A stretch of DNA of 52,689 nt, taken from NCBI GenBank assembly GCA_002493395.1, contig DKYS01000055.1:1-52689 (forward strand). Direction: 5' to 3'. Within the stretch, counting starts at the first letter, position 1, and each line of letters opens with the position of its first letter. A program made the translations under genes and the position numbers. The notes beneath the pieces are model-generated. The model saw only the letters and a program-made list of their open reading frames with translations. It had not been told where the DNA came from and made no database searches. Source of the DNA: Turicibacter sp. UBA7094 (GTDB lineage: Bacteria > Bacillota_I > Bacilli_A > MOL361 > Turicibacteraceae). Shown here in pieces: positions 34,185 through 43,791 of the stretch.

Positions 34185-35282
34185 ATGAAAAACAAATTAC
34201 CTTCAATTGATTTATTGACCCTACTCCTCGCTTTAAGTATTAGTACCATCGGTTTAATTTTTGTCCTCTCTTCTTCTTACGTTTGGGCGGAATATAAATT
34301 TGATGATGCCTTTTACTTTTTTAAACGACAATTATTATTTGCCGTCATAGGGGTTGTCGGGATGATTGCAGTTTCACGTATTGATTATCCAATCTATAAA
34401 AAATATGCCTCGGCTTTCTTTTTTGGAAGTTTAATCATGCTTGCACTCGTACTCGTTCCAGGAATCGGGATGGTTCGTGGGGGAGCGCGAAGTTGGATCG
34501 GAATCGGTGCCTTTTCTATCCAGCCTTCTGAATTTATGAAATTTGGGCTCATTATCTTTTTGGCAAAGTATATGAGTACTTATGTCGAAGATGCTAAAAC
34601 GTTTAAAAAGGGCGTCCTTCCGCTCCTCTTTTGTATCTTAGTCGTCTTCGGTGTCATTATGCTACAACCGGACTTCGGAAGTGGGATGGTTTTAGTTGGA
34701 ACTGGATTTGTCATGCTTTTTGTCTGCGGAGTTCCAATCCGCTATTTCATGTACTTTATTTTAACCGGAGTTGCCGGAATCGTCGCTCTCGTTATCTCTG
34801 CACCTTATCGTCTAGCGCGTATTACCGCCTACCTTGATCCATGGAGTGATCCTATTGGATCTGGATTTCAAATTATCCAATCGCTTTATGCCATCGCCCC
34901 AGGGGGATTATTTGGTGCCGGTCTTGGAAACAGTGTTCAAAAGTATTTTTATTTACCTGAGCCCCAAACCGACTTTATCTTTGCCATCATTTCAGAAGAA
35001 CTAGGTTTTATTGGTTCAGTCAGTGTCCTTATTTTATTCATCTTATTTTTTGCTAGATGTACCTTTCTTATTTTAAAGACCGATGATCTTTTTGCTAAAT
35101 ACATCATCGTTGGGATTATGTCGATGCTCATGATTCAAGTTATGATTAATATCGGGGTTGTTATCGGACTACTTCCTGTAACTGGAATCACTCTGCCGTT
35201 AATGAGTTACGGGGGATCATCTCTAACCGTTACCTTATTATCAATTGGAATTATTTTAAATATTAGCCGCTACATTAGGTAA
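34185..35282 (+). CDS. ftsW: SEDS family FtsW/SpoVE peptidoglycan glycosyltransferase, inverted in the dcw cluster
   Basis: This SEDS polymerase uses lipid II. The 365-aa protein has about ten membrane segments. It holds the SEDS motifs GMVRGGARSWIGIGAFSIQP, PSEFMKFGLIIFLAKY, the QPDFGSG loop with the conserved Asp, YLPEPQTDFIFAIISEELGF and TGITLPLMSYGGSS. Both length and sequence are close to B. subtilis SpoVE, and its place between murD and murG is that of spoVE, so it may be the cortex-specific enzyme; an FtsW role is equally possible. It is on the plus strand, opposite to the rest of the cluster. AAAGGGG precedes the ATG at 34185. Confidence 0.93.
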   Translation: MKNKLPSIDLLTLLLALSISTIGLIFVLSSSYVWAEYKFDDAFYFFKRQLLFAVIGVVGMIAVSRIDYPIYKKYASAFFFGSLIMLALVLVPGIGMVRGGARSWIGIGAFSIQPSEFMKFGLIIFLAKYMSTYVEDAKTFKKGVLPLLFCILVVFGVIMLQPDFGSGMVLVGTGFVMLFVCGVPIRYFMYFILTGVAGIVALVISAPYRLARITAYLDPWSDPIGSGFQIIQSLYAIAPGGLFGAGLGNSVQKYFYLPEPQTDFIFAIISEELGFIGSVSVLILFILFFARCTFLILKTDDLFAKYIIVGIMSMLMIQVMINIGVVIGLLPVTGITLPLMSYGGSSLTVTLLSIGIILNISRYIR

Positions 35283-35364
35283 TTCAATTTAAAAATTTTA
35301 GTAGATTTAGTAATTCTAGTCACTAATAGTCTATTCCAAATCTAGTTAAATGGTCCTTTTTTTA

Positions 35365-35398
35365 AAAACCCGTCTTCAGTTTAATGAAGACGGGTTTT
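35365..35398 (+). terminator. Intrinsic terminator after ftsW/spoVE
   Basis: A 14-bp perfect stem (aaaacccgtcttca at 35365-35378, tgaagacgggtttt at 35385-35398) is followed by T-rich sequence. It is about 80 bases past the stop codon. Confidence 0.9.
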
Positions 35399-35624
35399 CT
35401 TATTGGAATAACCATTAGTCTATCTCCTACTCGATAACTCACTTGAAAAACTTCCCTTTTGTTTTAACCTAGCCTCTCACTTGAATAAGCCTTCAATTCT
35501 TTATCCTCACTCACTGCTTACATGACCTCCCACTTAAACAAAGTCTCTATTTTTTAATTCTTCTCACCTCACTCTCTTCACCTCCCCCATCTAAAACCTT
35601 TCCTGACGTAAGGCCTCATCTATA

Positions 35625-35657
35625 TAAAAAAGGAGACGGATTAATGATCCATCTCCT
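35625..35657 (-). terminator. Intrinsic terminator after murD
   Basis: An 11-bp stem with one G-T pair (aggagacggat at 35631-35641, atccatctcct at 35647-35657) is followed by a T-run on the minus strand, 21 bases past the murD stop. Confidence 0.85.
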
Positions 35658-35678
35658 AATTGGTTTCGATTTAATTTT

Positions 35679-37028
35679 CTACTTTAATTTCTCGACTAAC
35701 TCAATAAAGTGGTCACCGCGTGTTTCAAAGTTAGGATATTGATCCCAACTTGCACAAGCTGGTGAAAGTAATACATGGTCATTCTCCTGAGCGATTTTAA
35801 CAGCCTCCGCCATTGCTTCATCTAGCGTATTCACCATCACACATGGAAGGGAATGTTCATCCGCTAACTGTTTAAAGCGCGCATTCGTCTGTCCAAAAGA
35901 AATTAACATTTTAATTTTTGAAAAATAGGGAACAAGACCGCTCAAATCATGTTGGCGATCTAAGCCACCCGCTAAAAGAATAATAGAATCCTTAAAAGCC
36001 TCTAATGAAGTTTGAGTGGCAATGACATTTGTTGCCTTAGAGTTATTATAATAGTCCACGCCTTTAATCGTTGCAACATACTGTAGACGATGCTTAACCC
36101 CAACAAAGCGCATTAAAACTTTCTGAATTGCTGCCGTCTCGCATCCGTATAATTTACTAACAGCGACAGCTCCTAACACATCTTGCAGATTATGATTTCC
36201 TTTTAATAAAACTGAATCTACATCAATAATCTTTTCGCCTTTAAAATAAATAGCGCCCTCAGATAAGTAGGCCCCTTCTACCTTTCGATAAAGCGAGAAT
36301 GGGACGCAAGTGGCTTTCGTTTTTGCAATCCCTTGAACAATCACGTCATCATCAGCATTGTAAACACAAAATTGATCCGCTGTTTGATTCGCAATCAAGT
36401 GAAGTTTAGCCTGACGGTACTCCTCGATATCCGCATGATAATCCAGGTGCGCCTCCGTAATATTTAATAATAACGAAATCTGTGGGTTAAAAGAATCAAT
36501 TCCCATGAGTTGAAAAGAAGAAAGCTCCGTTACTAACACTTGATCGGCTGTCGCCTCTTCTGCGACTAAACAAGCAACCTCTCCTATATTTCCAGCAATC
36601 AACGGGTGAAGATTCCCCTCTTTTAACATTTCATAAATTAACGTGGTCGTTGTTGTTTTTCCATTGGTTGCCGTAATCCCAATAAACGGCGCCTCACTCA
36701 CATCATACGCCAATTGAACCTCTGTTAAAACCGGAATCTGGCGTTTAAGTGCCTCCATTAATAACGGGACTTTTAAGTAAGGAATCCCAGGATTTTTAAA
36801 AATATAATCAAAATTTTGATTTAATAACTCCAATGGGTGAGAACCTACCACAACCTCAAATCCTTCAGCAATCATTTCTTTAGCGTCCAAATTATCGGGT
36901 AAAGGTTGGCGATCATTAATCACCACATGAGCTCCTAATTTTCGTAAAAGACGGGCAGCAGCTTTTCCACTTTTAGCCAATCCCATCACTAACACTTTCT
37001 TATTTTCATATTTCACGGTTTGTTTCAT
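35679..37028 (-). CDS. murD: UDP-MurNAc-L-alanine--D-glutamate ligase MurD
   Basis: MurD adds D-Glu to UDP-MurNAc-L-Ala. The 449-aa protein has the N-terminal UDP-binding domain (VLVMGLAKSGKAAARLLRKL), the P-loop GITATNGKTTTT, the conserved NITEAHLDYH region, NSKATN for substrate binding, and LLSPACASWDQYPNFETRGD at the C-terminus. I start it at the ATG at 37028 with AAGGGTG upstream, not at the GTG three codons earlier. It is the last gene of the rsmH-to-murD segment and ends at a terminator. Confidence 0.96.
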   Translation of the reverse strand: MKQTVKYENKKVLVMGLAKSGKAAARLLRKLGAHVVINDRQPLPDNLDAKEMIAEGFEVVVGSHPLELLNQNFDYIFKNPGIPYLKVPLLMEALKRQIPVLTEVQLAYDVSEAPFIGITATNGKTTTTTLIYEMLKEGNLHPLIAGNIGEVACLVAEEATADQVLVTELSSFQLMGIDSFNPQISLLLNITEAHLDYHADIEEYRQAKLHLIANQTADQFCVYNADDDVIVQGIAKTKATCVPFSLYRKVEGAYLSEGAIYFKGEKIIDVDSVLLKGNHNLQDVLGAVAVSKLYGCETAAIQKVLMRFVGVKHRLQYVATIKGVDYYNNSKATNVIATQTSLEAFKDSIILLAGGLDRQHDLSGLVPYFSKIKMLISFGQTNARFKQLADEHSLPCVMVNTLDEAMAEAVKIAQENDHVLLSPACASWDQYPNFETRGDHFIELVEKLK

Positions 37029-37066
37029 TTGAATCACCCTTTTCCACTATTAAAAGTTCTTCCACT

Positions 37067-38035
37067 TTAGATAGCGATAAATAATCCGATAGCTGCACAA
37101 ATCAATGTGACTGACCATAAGAAGATAACAACCTTCCATTCACTCCACCCACATAACTCAAAATGGTGATGAATCGGTGCCATTTTAAAGAGACGTTTCT
37201 TTGTTCGTTTGAAATAGGCCACTTGAATAATCACTGATAACGTCTCAATCACATAAACTAATCCGATAATGACCAATAACAATTCTTGCTTTAAAAGGAT
37301 CGATACCGCAGCAATAGCTGCCCCAAGAGCGAGCGAACCGGTATCCCCCATGAAAACTTTCGCCGGATTTAAATTAAAAACTAAGAACCCAAATAAGGCC
37401 CCAACAACGGCAAAACAAAATAACGCAATACTTGGTTGTTGCATAGCAACAGCAATCATCCCAAATGCACCAAATGTGATGACACTAACGCCTCCACAAA
37501 GACCATCCAAACCATCCGTTAAATTGACAGCATTTGAGAAACCAACCATCCAAAATAAAATAAATAACCCATATAGCCAGTGTAAATCGATACTAAATAG
37601 ATTAAAGAAAGACAGTTCCGTTGAATATCCACTCTTTAAAAAGAGGTAGAAAAAGACTGCTGCTAAGACAAGTTGTGCTAATAGTTTCTGCTTCGGCTTA
37701 AGCCCTTCATTATTTTTACGGACAACAATAATAAAGTCATCAATAAATCCAATTAAACCAAAACCGACTAATGTTAAAAGCAACATCATTAACTCGTTTG
37801 TCATGCCGATATAGTCCGTAAAGAAAACGGCCACTAATAAAATGACAACAATTGAAGTTATGAAAATAATTCCTCCCATTGTCGGTGTTCCCGATTTTTT
37901 ACGATGAGATTGCGGACCCTCTTCCCGAATTGCTTGACCAAATTTTAATCGGTGTAAAAAAGGTATGAAGAACGGTCCGATAATCGTCGCCATAAAAAAC
38001 GTAAAAATTAATACAAATAAAATTGATTTTAACAT
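37067..38035 (-). CDS. mraY: Phospho-MurNAc-pentapeptide transferase MraY
   Basis: MraY forms lipid I by transferring phospho-MurNAc-pentapeptide to undecaprenyl phosphate. The 322-aa polytopic protein has about ten membrane segments. It shows the catalytic aspartate region GFIDDFIIVV with KKNEGL-like RKNNEGLKPKQK, NAVNLTDGLDGL, FMGDTGSLALGA, and APIHHHFEL. It starts 2 bases past murE, so the two are tightly linked. Confidence 0.96.
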   Translation of the reverse strand: MLKSILFVLIFTFFMATIIGPFFIPFLHRLKFGQAIREEGPQSHRKKSGTPTMGGIIFITSIVVILLVAVFFTDYIGMTNELMMLLLTLVGFGLIGFIDDFIIVVRKNNEGLKPKQKLLAQLVLAAVFFYLFLKSGYSTELSFFNLFSIDLHWLYGLFILFWMVGFSNAVNLTDGLDGLCGGVSVITFGAFGMIAVAMQQPSIALFCFAVVGALFGFLVFNLNPAKVFMGDTGSLALGAAIAAVSILLKQELLLVIIGLVYVIETLSVIIQVAYFKRTKKRLFKMAPIHHHFELCGWSEWKVVIFLWSVTLICAAIGLFIAI

Positions 38036-38037
38036 TT

Positions 38038-39489
38038 TTATATACCCCTTTTTCTAATCACTTCTTCAACGACTATTTTATCATTAAACGGAACTACTTT
38101 ACCATTAATATTTTGGGTTTTTTCGTGACCTTTTCCTAAAATAACAACTAAATCATTTGGCTTTGCCTTTTCAATGGCTGCCTCAATCGCCTGTTTACGG
38201 TCAACAACGACGGTGTAATTTTGATGGTCCGTCCCCGATAATAAATCATAAATAATACTTAACGGATCTTCGTTTCGTGGATTATCACTCGTAAAAATGA
38301 CATGATCAGACAACGTTGAGGCATGTTGTCCCATGATTTTTCGTTTTGTTTTATCTCGATTTCCCCCAGCACCTAAAACCGTAATAATCTCTCCCTCTGC
38401 AATTCGATTGAGGTTGGTAAGGACTTGAAAAATAGCATCAGGATTATGGGCATAATCAATTACAATCGTCACATCATCCATTGTTTTCATGTATTCAAAC
38501 CGTCCCTCAACCGAAGAAACGTGTTCAATAAATGAAATCACTTGAAGTGGAGAATACCCTAAAGAGTAAAAATAAGCGACGACAGACAAGACGTTATAAA
38601 TATTGTATTTTCCGAATAAAGGAATTTGTGCCCGCTTAATAAATGCTCCTTTCACATAAAGGGAAAACACCGTATGGTCTATCTTATAAACAATATCTTT
38701 AGCATAAAAGTCAGCTTGAGGGCGACAACCGTAAGTTAGGATACGGCCATTGGTGACCCCAATAAAATAGTCTGAATGCTCATCATCGCAGTTAATAATC
38801 GCCATGCGATGGTCTTGATAGTCATTCATTTGGATAAAAGGGCGCATTTTTGTAAATAAATAGTCTTCAAATGTTTTATGATAATCCAGATGTTCTGGTG
38901 TAATATTCGTAAAAATCAGACGATCAAAATGAATTTGATCCACCCGATTTTCTTTAATCCCATGAGATGAAACTTCCATGACAAGGTATTGCAAATTATT
39001 TTTAACGCTATCTTGTAATAAATAGTTTAAATCTAAGCTCATCGGCGTCGTATGCGTTGCCTTTTTAGTCTGTCCAACCCATGAACCATTTGTTCCAATT
39101 AATCCACTATTAATTCCTAAGCTCTCAAAAACATGTTGAATTAAATAGGTAATGGTCGTCTTTCCGTTCGTTCCGATAATCCCCACTAAGTTAATATCTT
39201 TAGATGGCGTGCCATAATACTCATTTGAAACGACAGCTAATGCCTTTTTCGTATTAAAGACTTGAAAATAAGGGACATCTAGCGACAAATCCTTTTCCCC
39301 CACAATCGCAATCGCTCCATTTTGGATGGCTTTTTCAATATACTGATGCCCGTCTTGATCTTGCCCTTTAATGGCAAAGAAGACCCCGCCGGCCTTAACG
39401 GCCCGCGAGTCATAAGCTAGATTAGAAATTGTCTGATTTTCCCCCGTAAATTGAATACCTAACAATTCACCCATCTCTACTAGATTCAT
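38038..39489 (-). CDS. murE: UDP-MurNAc-tripeptide synthetase MurE, dcw copy with the meso-DAP motif
   Basis: This is the MurE of the division/cell wall cluster, adding the third residue to the stem peptide. The 483-aa protein has the ATP P-loop GTNGKTT near residues 106-112, ITPEHLDYHKTFEDY, GAGGNRDKTKR, and GKGHEK at the end. The recognition motif is DNPR at 402-405, the signature of meso-diaminopimelate enzymes. I start it at the ATG at 39489 with GGAGG 8 bases upstream. It is directly downstream of the spoVD-like gene, as in Bacillus. The window contains a second MurE with DDPH instead. Confidence 0.96.
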   Translation of the reverse strand: MNLVEMGELLGIQFTGENQTISNLAYDSRAVKAGGVFFAIKGQDQDGHQYIEKAIQNGAIAIVGEKDLSLDVPYFQVFNTKKALAVVSNEYYGTPSKDINLVGIIGTNGKTTITYLIQHVFESLGINSGLIGTNGSWVGQTKKATHTTPMSLDLNYLLQDSVKNNLQYLVMEVSSHGIKENRVDQIHFDRLIFTNITPEHLDYHKTFEDYLFTKMRPFIQMNDYQDHRMAIINCDDEHSDYFIGVTNGRILTYGCRPQADFYAKDIVYKIDHTVFSLYVKGAFIKRAQIPLFGKYNIYNVLSVVAYFYSLGYSPLQVISFIEHVSSVEGRFEYMKTMDDVTIVIDYAHNPDAIFQVLTNLNRIAEGEIITVLGAGGNRDKTKRKIMGQHASTLSDHVIFTSDNPRNEDPLSIIYDLLSGTDHQNYTVVVDRKQAIEAAIEKAKPNDLVVILGKGHEKTQNINGKVVPFNDKIVVEEVIRKRGI

Positions 39490-39510
39490 ACTATCTTCCT
39501 CCATTTTTCA

Positions 39511-41418
39511 TTAATTCCCTAAATACAATCGAACAGTTCCCCCCTCGATGGTACGTGAATAAGCCTCGGGTTGTTGAGAAATAACTTTAGAACCTTCACC
39601 ATAATATTCAATTTTATAAAGCTGTGATGATTCAATCTCTTTTGGCTCTTTACCAACGAAATCAGGAATTGTGACATACTTCGTATCCGTCCATAAATAT
39701 TTTTTCTCAATTTGATCATCACTTGGTTTTACCCCGATATAGGGTAAGGCTTCGGCTAAAATAGAACGTGCAATTGGTGCTGCAACAACCCCTCCGTATT
39801 GAATCGTATTCTTTGGATTATCGATTGCCACATAAACGACCAGCTGTGGATCATCCATTGGGGCAATTCCAACAAACGATAGGATATACTCCCCACTAAT
39901 ATAAGCCCCATCTTTCGCTTTTTGCGCCGTTCCGGTTTTTCCTCCCACGCGATATCCATCAATATAGGCGCTTTTACCACTTCCTTGTGCCCCTACCATC
40001 TCTAACGCATATCGCATCGTTTCAGACGTTTCTTCTGAAATGACACGACGCTTAACGGATGGCTCGCGTTCGTATAAAATCTCATTCGTATACGGATGAA
40101 TCATACGCTTCACAATATAAGGTTGCATTAAATTTCCACCGTTAACCGCAGCACTGATGGCTGTAACGAGCTGAATCGGTGTGACCGAGTTCCCTTGACC
40201 AAACGATGAGGTAGCTAATTCAACATTTCCAATATTATCTGGGTTGAAAATAATCCCTTGAGATTCTCCTAACATATCAACCCCCGTTTTTTCATTAAAT
40301 CCATAGGCTTTGATATATTCAAATAATTTTTCTTTCCCTAAACGTTGCCCTAATTCAATAAATCCCGGGTTACATGAGTTCATAATAACCTCAAGCATCG
40401 ATTGATCCCCATGTCCTCCGGCTTTCCAGTCGCGGATACGCACGCCATCAACAATCGCATATCCTGGATCGAAAAAGCGGTCTTCTAATTTCATTACCCC
40501 TTCTTCTAATGCAGCTGAGAACGTCACAATCTTAAAAGTAGACCCAGGTTCATACGTTGACCAAATCGGTAAATTACGGTTAAAGATTTCCTGATCATAG
40601 TCTTGATAATTTTCTGGTTCATACGTTGGACGAGACGCCATCGCCAAAATTTCTCCGGTATTTGGATCCATGATTAATCCAATCATTTGGTCAGGACTAT
40701 ACTTCGCCACGGCATTATCAAATTCCCGTTCAAGAATTTCTTGCAAATGTAAATCAACGGTTAACTCCATATCTAACCCACGAGATGCCAATGAATAATC
40801 GTCTGAAAATTGCGGTAAAAAATTCCCTTTCGCATCGGAAAAATATTTCCAAACTCCGTTTTCTCCCATTAAATAATCATTGTAAACATATTCAAGTCCC
40901 GTAATTCCTTGATTATCAATCCCTGTAAAACCAAGCGTATGAGCCAATAAGCTCCCGTAAGGATAACTACGCTTTACATCATTTACTAAATAAACCCCAT
41001 CTAAATTAGCTTCTTGAATCGCTTGTACTTGTTCAAGCGAAAGTTTACGTCCCTCTGGCTGAATTCTTTCGATTGAAACTCCATTCGTAACATGTCTTTT
41101 GGCTTCCTCAAAGCTTACATTCAAAATCTCTGCTAACACTTCCGAGGTATGATCAACATCCGTTACCTGACGCGGGATAACAATTGCTGATGGCGCCACC
41201 ACATTTTCAACAATTGCCTCATGATTACGGTCATAAATAATTCCTCGCTGTCCCTCAATCGGTAAGTTTCGCGACCATAAAGATTCAGCTCTCTCTACCA
41301 ATGTTTGCGAATCAAAAATTTGCAAATAAGCTAATCGAATCATGAGCGCTATAAAATAAATTAAAATAATTGAGAGTAACACGACTAAGCGCCGTTGAAT
41401 AACCCCGGACTGTTTCAT
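39511..41418 (-). CDS. spoVD: Class B penicillin-binding protein, SpoVD-like
   Basis: This is a transpeptidase anchored by one N-terminal membrane segment (about 8-28). The 635-aa protein has the dimerisation domain, then the transpeptidase domain with SxxK at residues 293-296 (STFK), SxN (SCN) and KTG (GKTGTAQ). One PASTA domain follows at the C-terminus (VTIPDFVGKEPKEI...). In Bacillus this gene, between pbpB and murE, is the sporulation PBP SpoVD; position and the single PASTA support that. A terminator separates it from pbpB, so it needs its own promoter. Whether it is sporulation-specific here is not known. Confidence 0.9.
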   Translation of the reverse strand: MKQSGVIQRRLVVLLSIILIYFIALMIRLAYLQIFDSQTLVERAESLWSRNLPIEGQRGIIYDRNHEAIVENVVAPSAIVIPRQVTDVDHTSEVLAEILNVSFEEAKRHVTNGVSIERIQPEGRKLSLEQVQAIQEANLDGVYLVNDVKRSYPYGSLLAHTLGFTGIDNQGITGLEYVYNDYLMGENGVWKYFSDAKGNFLPQFSDDYSLASRGLDMELTVDLHLQEILEREFDNAVAKYSPDQMIGLIMDPNTGEILAMASRPTYEPENYQDYDQEIFNRNLPIWSTYEPGSTFKIVTFSAALEEGVMKLEDRFFDPGYAIVDGVRIRDWKAGGHGDQSMLEVIMNSCNPGFIELGQRLGKEKLFEYIKAYGFNEKTGVDMLGESQGIIFNPDNIGNVELATSSFGQGNSVTPIQLVTAISAAVNGGNLMQPYIVKRMIHPYTNEILYEREPSVKRRVISEETSETMRYALEMVGAQGSGKSAYIDGYRVGGKTGTAQKAKDGAYISGEYILSFVGIAPMDDPQLVVYVAIDNPKNTIQYGGVVAAPIARSILAEALPYIGVKPSDDQIEKKYLWTDTKYVTIPDFVGKEPKEIESSQLYKIEYYGEGSKVISQQPEAYSRTIEGGTVRLYLGN

Positions 41419-41480
41419 CTCTTATCCCCCTTGTTAAATAACTTTAAGATTCATTTATTACTTCCTATACATCCATAGTA

Positions 41481-41488
41481 ACTATATG
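41481..41488 (-). promoter_or_regulatory. Weak candidate sigma-E -10 upstream of spoVD
   Basis: The minus strand reads CATATAGT, 7 of 8 to the sigma-E -10 CATACANT, about 65 bases before the spoVD start and downstream of the pbpB terminator. The -35 region at the right distance (GTATTTA after 14 bases) matches only 4 of 7, so this is tentative. Confidence 0.3.
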
Positions 41489-41587
41489 ATTGCACTTCTA
41501 AGTAAATACATAATGATGGTCTTAAAATAATATTTATTCAACTGGATGAAAAATATTTCTTTTTTTATTCAATCATTAAAGAGAAAA

Positions 41588-41622
41588 GAAAAAAAGTGAC
41601 CGTTATATGAAACAGTCACTTT
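41588..41622 (-). terminator. Intrinsic terminator after pbpB
   Basis: An 8-bp stem (aaagtgac at 41593-41600, gtcacttt at 41615-41622) has a 14-base loop and is followed by a T-run on the minus strand. It begins 10 bases past the pbpB stop and splits the cluster before spoVD. Confidence 0.75.
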
Positions 41623-41631
41623 CTACGTTGT

Positions 41632-43791
41632 TTATTCAGATGATTCCGATTCATGAGGAGATGGATTCGAATCTTTCGTTAAGGTAAGCGTTACTTTTAA
41701 AGCGTCGGTCACCATCTCTCCTGCTAAAACAGATTGTTCAGACACATAACCTTCTCCATTATACTCCACGTCTAAGTTTGTTAAGGTTGCAAATTGCACC
41801 ACTTCGTCTTTTGTCCATCCCGTAAAATCAGGTAATTCATAGTTTTTCGATGTTTGAACAAATACTTTACTCGATGAAGTCACTGTCGAACCCGACTTAG
41901 GCGACTGAGCAAAAATTTGTTCACCATCCCCGATGACAACCGGGATTAACGCCGCCTGCTCAATTTCCTCTACCGCCGTTTCCACGGATTCATTCATTAA
42001 CTGTGGAACCGTGGAATTTTGATAAAAATCAGCAATATCAACCGTCGGTATTTTTTCGGCTCCAAGATAAATTAAAGCATTTTGCATCACAAAACGATAC
42101 AGGTTCCCTAATTGATCATGCCCACCCGTTTCCGGGCGATCAATCGCCACATACATAACTAATTGTGGGTCTTCCGCTGGGGCAAATCCAATATAACTAT
42201 ACACATACTCGTTAGCCAAATATCCATTAGCTCCATCGGCAATCTGAGCCGTTCCTGTCTTTCCACCACTCGTAAAATCCTTTAAGGCATACGCAATTCG
42301 ACCAGATCCCGTTTCTTCTTCTGTCACACCGATCATTAATTGCTTCACTTTCTCTGCTGTCTCAGCTGTAATCGGCTTCTCGCCTAATACCTTTTGAATC
42401 TCAAAAACCGTTTCCTCTGTATTTGAATCGTAAACTTGAGAGACTAATTGCGGCTTAATAATTTGTCCTTCATTTAAAATGGCCGTAATGGCTTGAATAT
42501 GCTGAATTGGGGTTGTTAATAGCCCTTGACCAAATCCGGCAGTGATTTTTTGTGTCGAGTCCGAGCTACTCGGTAAGGTTCCAGCGCTTTCTGATGGTAG
42601 CGGTAATCCGACCGGACTTCCAAACCCAAACTTTTTAAGATACTCAATATTTTCATCTGGGGTAATCCAGTTTTTCAACATATCAATGACCGCTGTATTT
42701 GATGAACGATAAAACCCTTCATCATATGAAATCGTTCCCCAAGTCGTATTATAATCTCGAATCGTTAATCCATTAACCAACCGTGATCCTGATTCATAAA
42801 GCTGACTTCCCGAATACTTTCCTTCATTAATAACCGCCGCATAAGTATAGATTTTCATCGTCGATCCCGGTTCAAACGGGTCTGAAATAACCGGGTTATT
42901 ATATCCCTCTATATCGCGAATATTTGGGTCAAAACTCGCCCGGTTCCCCATCGCTAATATTTCACCCGTTTTCGGATTAGCAACGACGGCAACTAAACTC
43001 TTTGGATTAGCCTGTTCCCATACTTTATCCATCGCCTCTTCTAAAAAGGTCTGGATTGTAGAATCTAAGGTTAAATAAAAATCATATCCATCCTTCGCCT
43101 GCTCAATTACATACTCCGTTTTATTCGGTTGTAAATATCCCTTTTTATCTTTAATATATTGAATCAATCCGTCCGTTCCCGTTAAATAATCATTTAAATA
43201 TAATTCTAATCCCATTTCTCCGGTTAACGTCCCAGTCTCCTCGTCCAATTTCGTGTATCCTAACGTATGCGAGGCAAAAACCCCGTTCGGATAAAAACGT
43301 TTATTATTTTGTCGGAAATTGATTCCGCTCAACTCTAATTTCTCAATTTCCTCTTTTTGGAGATAGGTTAATTGGCGACCTGCGTTTCCAAACTCTACCT
43401 GTCGTGCATCCTTAGATAAAATTTCTGAAATTTCCTCAGGTGTTAAATCAATGACCGTGCTCAATTTTTCTGCGGTTTCTTCTATATTTTCAACCACATC
43501 CCCGTATCCTTCATACAAATTGGCATATAAAGTATATGACGTTAACTGCTCTGCCAGGGCGTTTCCATCACGATCATAGATACTACCTCGTCTCCCGGTC
43601 ACGACCTCTTCAACCAAGTATTTTTGCAAGGCATATTCATACAAATCCGTCCCTCGCGTTTTCCCCGTCACCGCAATTTTCACAAAACATCCCGCGACGT
43701 AAACGAAAAGAATCCCGGCGGTAACCATCGTTCCGAAAAGCAACCTTCTTCCCGTATTATTCAATTGCTGCTTTTGTTTCTTTTTCTTCAC
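41632..43791 (-). CDS. pbpB: Class B penicillin-binding protein PBP2B
   Basis: PBP2B is the divisome transpeptidase that works with FtsL and FtsW. The 719-aa protein has one membrane segment (about 15-37), a dimerisation domain, the transpeptidase motifs SxxK (STMK), SxN (SSN) and KTG (GKTGTAQ), and two C-terminal PASTA domains (TVPQLMNESVETAVEEI and ELPDFTGWTKDEVVQF). The start is a GTG at 43791, directly after an in-frame TAG, so no longer frame is possible. It follows ftsL after a gap of 182 bases. Confidence 0.92.
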   Translation of the reverse strand: MKKKKQKQQLNNTGRRLLFGTMVTAGILFVYVAGCFVKIAVTGKTRGTDLYEYALQKYLVEEVVTGRRGSIYDRDGNALAEQLTSYTLYANLYEGYGDVVENIEETAEKLSTVIDLTPEEISEILSKDARQVEFGNAGRQLTYLQKEEIEKLELSGINFRQNNKRFYPNGVFASHTLGYTKLDEETGTLTGEMGLELYLNDYLTGTDGLIQYIKDKKGYLQPNKTEYVIEQAKDGYDFYLTLDSTIQTFLEEAMDKVWEQANPKSLVAVVANPKTGEILAMGNRASFDPNIRDIEGYNNPVISDPFEPGSTMKIYTYAAVINEGKYSGSQLYESGSRLVNGLTIRDYNTTWGTISYDEGFYRSSNTAVIDMLKNWITPDENIEYLKKFGFGSPVGLPLPSESAGTLPSSSDSTQKITAGFGQGLLTTPIQHIQAITAILNEGQIIKPQLVSQVYDSNTEETVFEIQKVLGEKPITAETAEKVKQLMIGVTEEETGSGRIAYALKDFTSGGKTGTAQIADGANGYLANEYVYSYIGFAPAEDPQLVMYVAIDRPETGGHDQLGNLYRFVMQNALIYLGAEKIPTVDIADFYQNSTVPQLMNESVETAVEEIEQAALIPVVIGDGEQIFAQSPKSGSTVTSSSKVFVQTSKNYELPDFTGWTKDEVVQFATLTNLDVEYNGEGYVSEQSVLAGEMVTDALKVTLTLTKDSNPSPHESESSE

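Larger units (their letters stand above)
35283..35678. other. Convergent intergenic region between ftsW/spoVE and murD
   Basis: This 396-base region holds two terminators. Between them (35400-35620) is pyrimidine-rich sequence without a gene, with three degenerate copies of a CACTTGAA-led unit at 35440, 35478 and 35531. Confidence 0.5.

Noticed and set aside
37269..37649. 126-residue frame antisense to mraY
   Set aside because: It has no ribosome binding site, has an amphipathic composition mirroring the membrane segments of MraY, and lies wholly inside a conserved gene.
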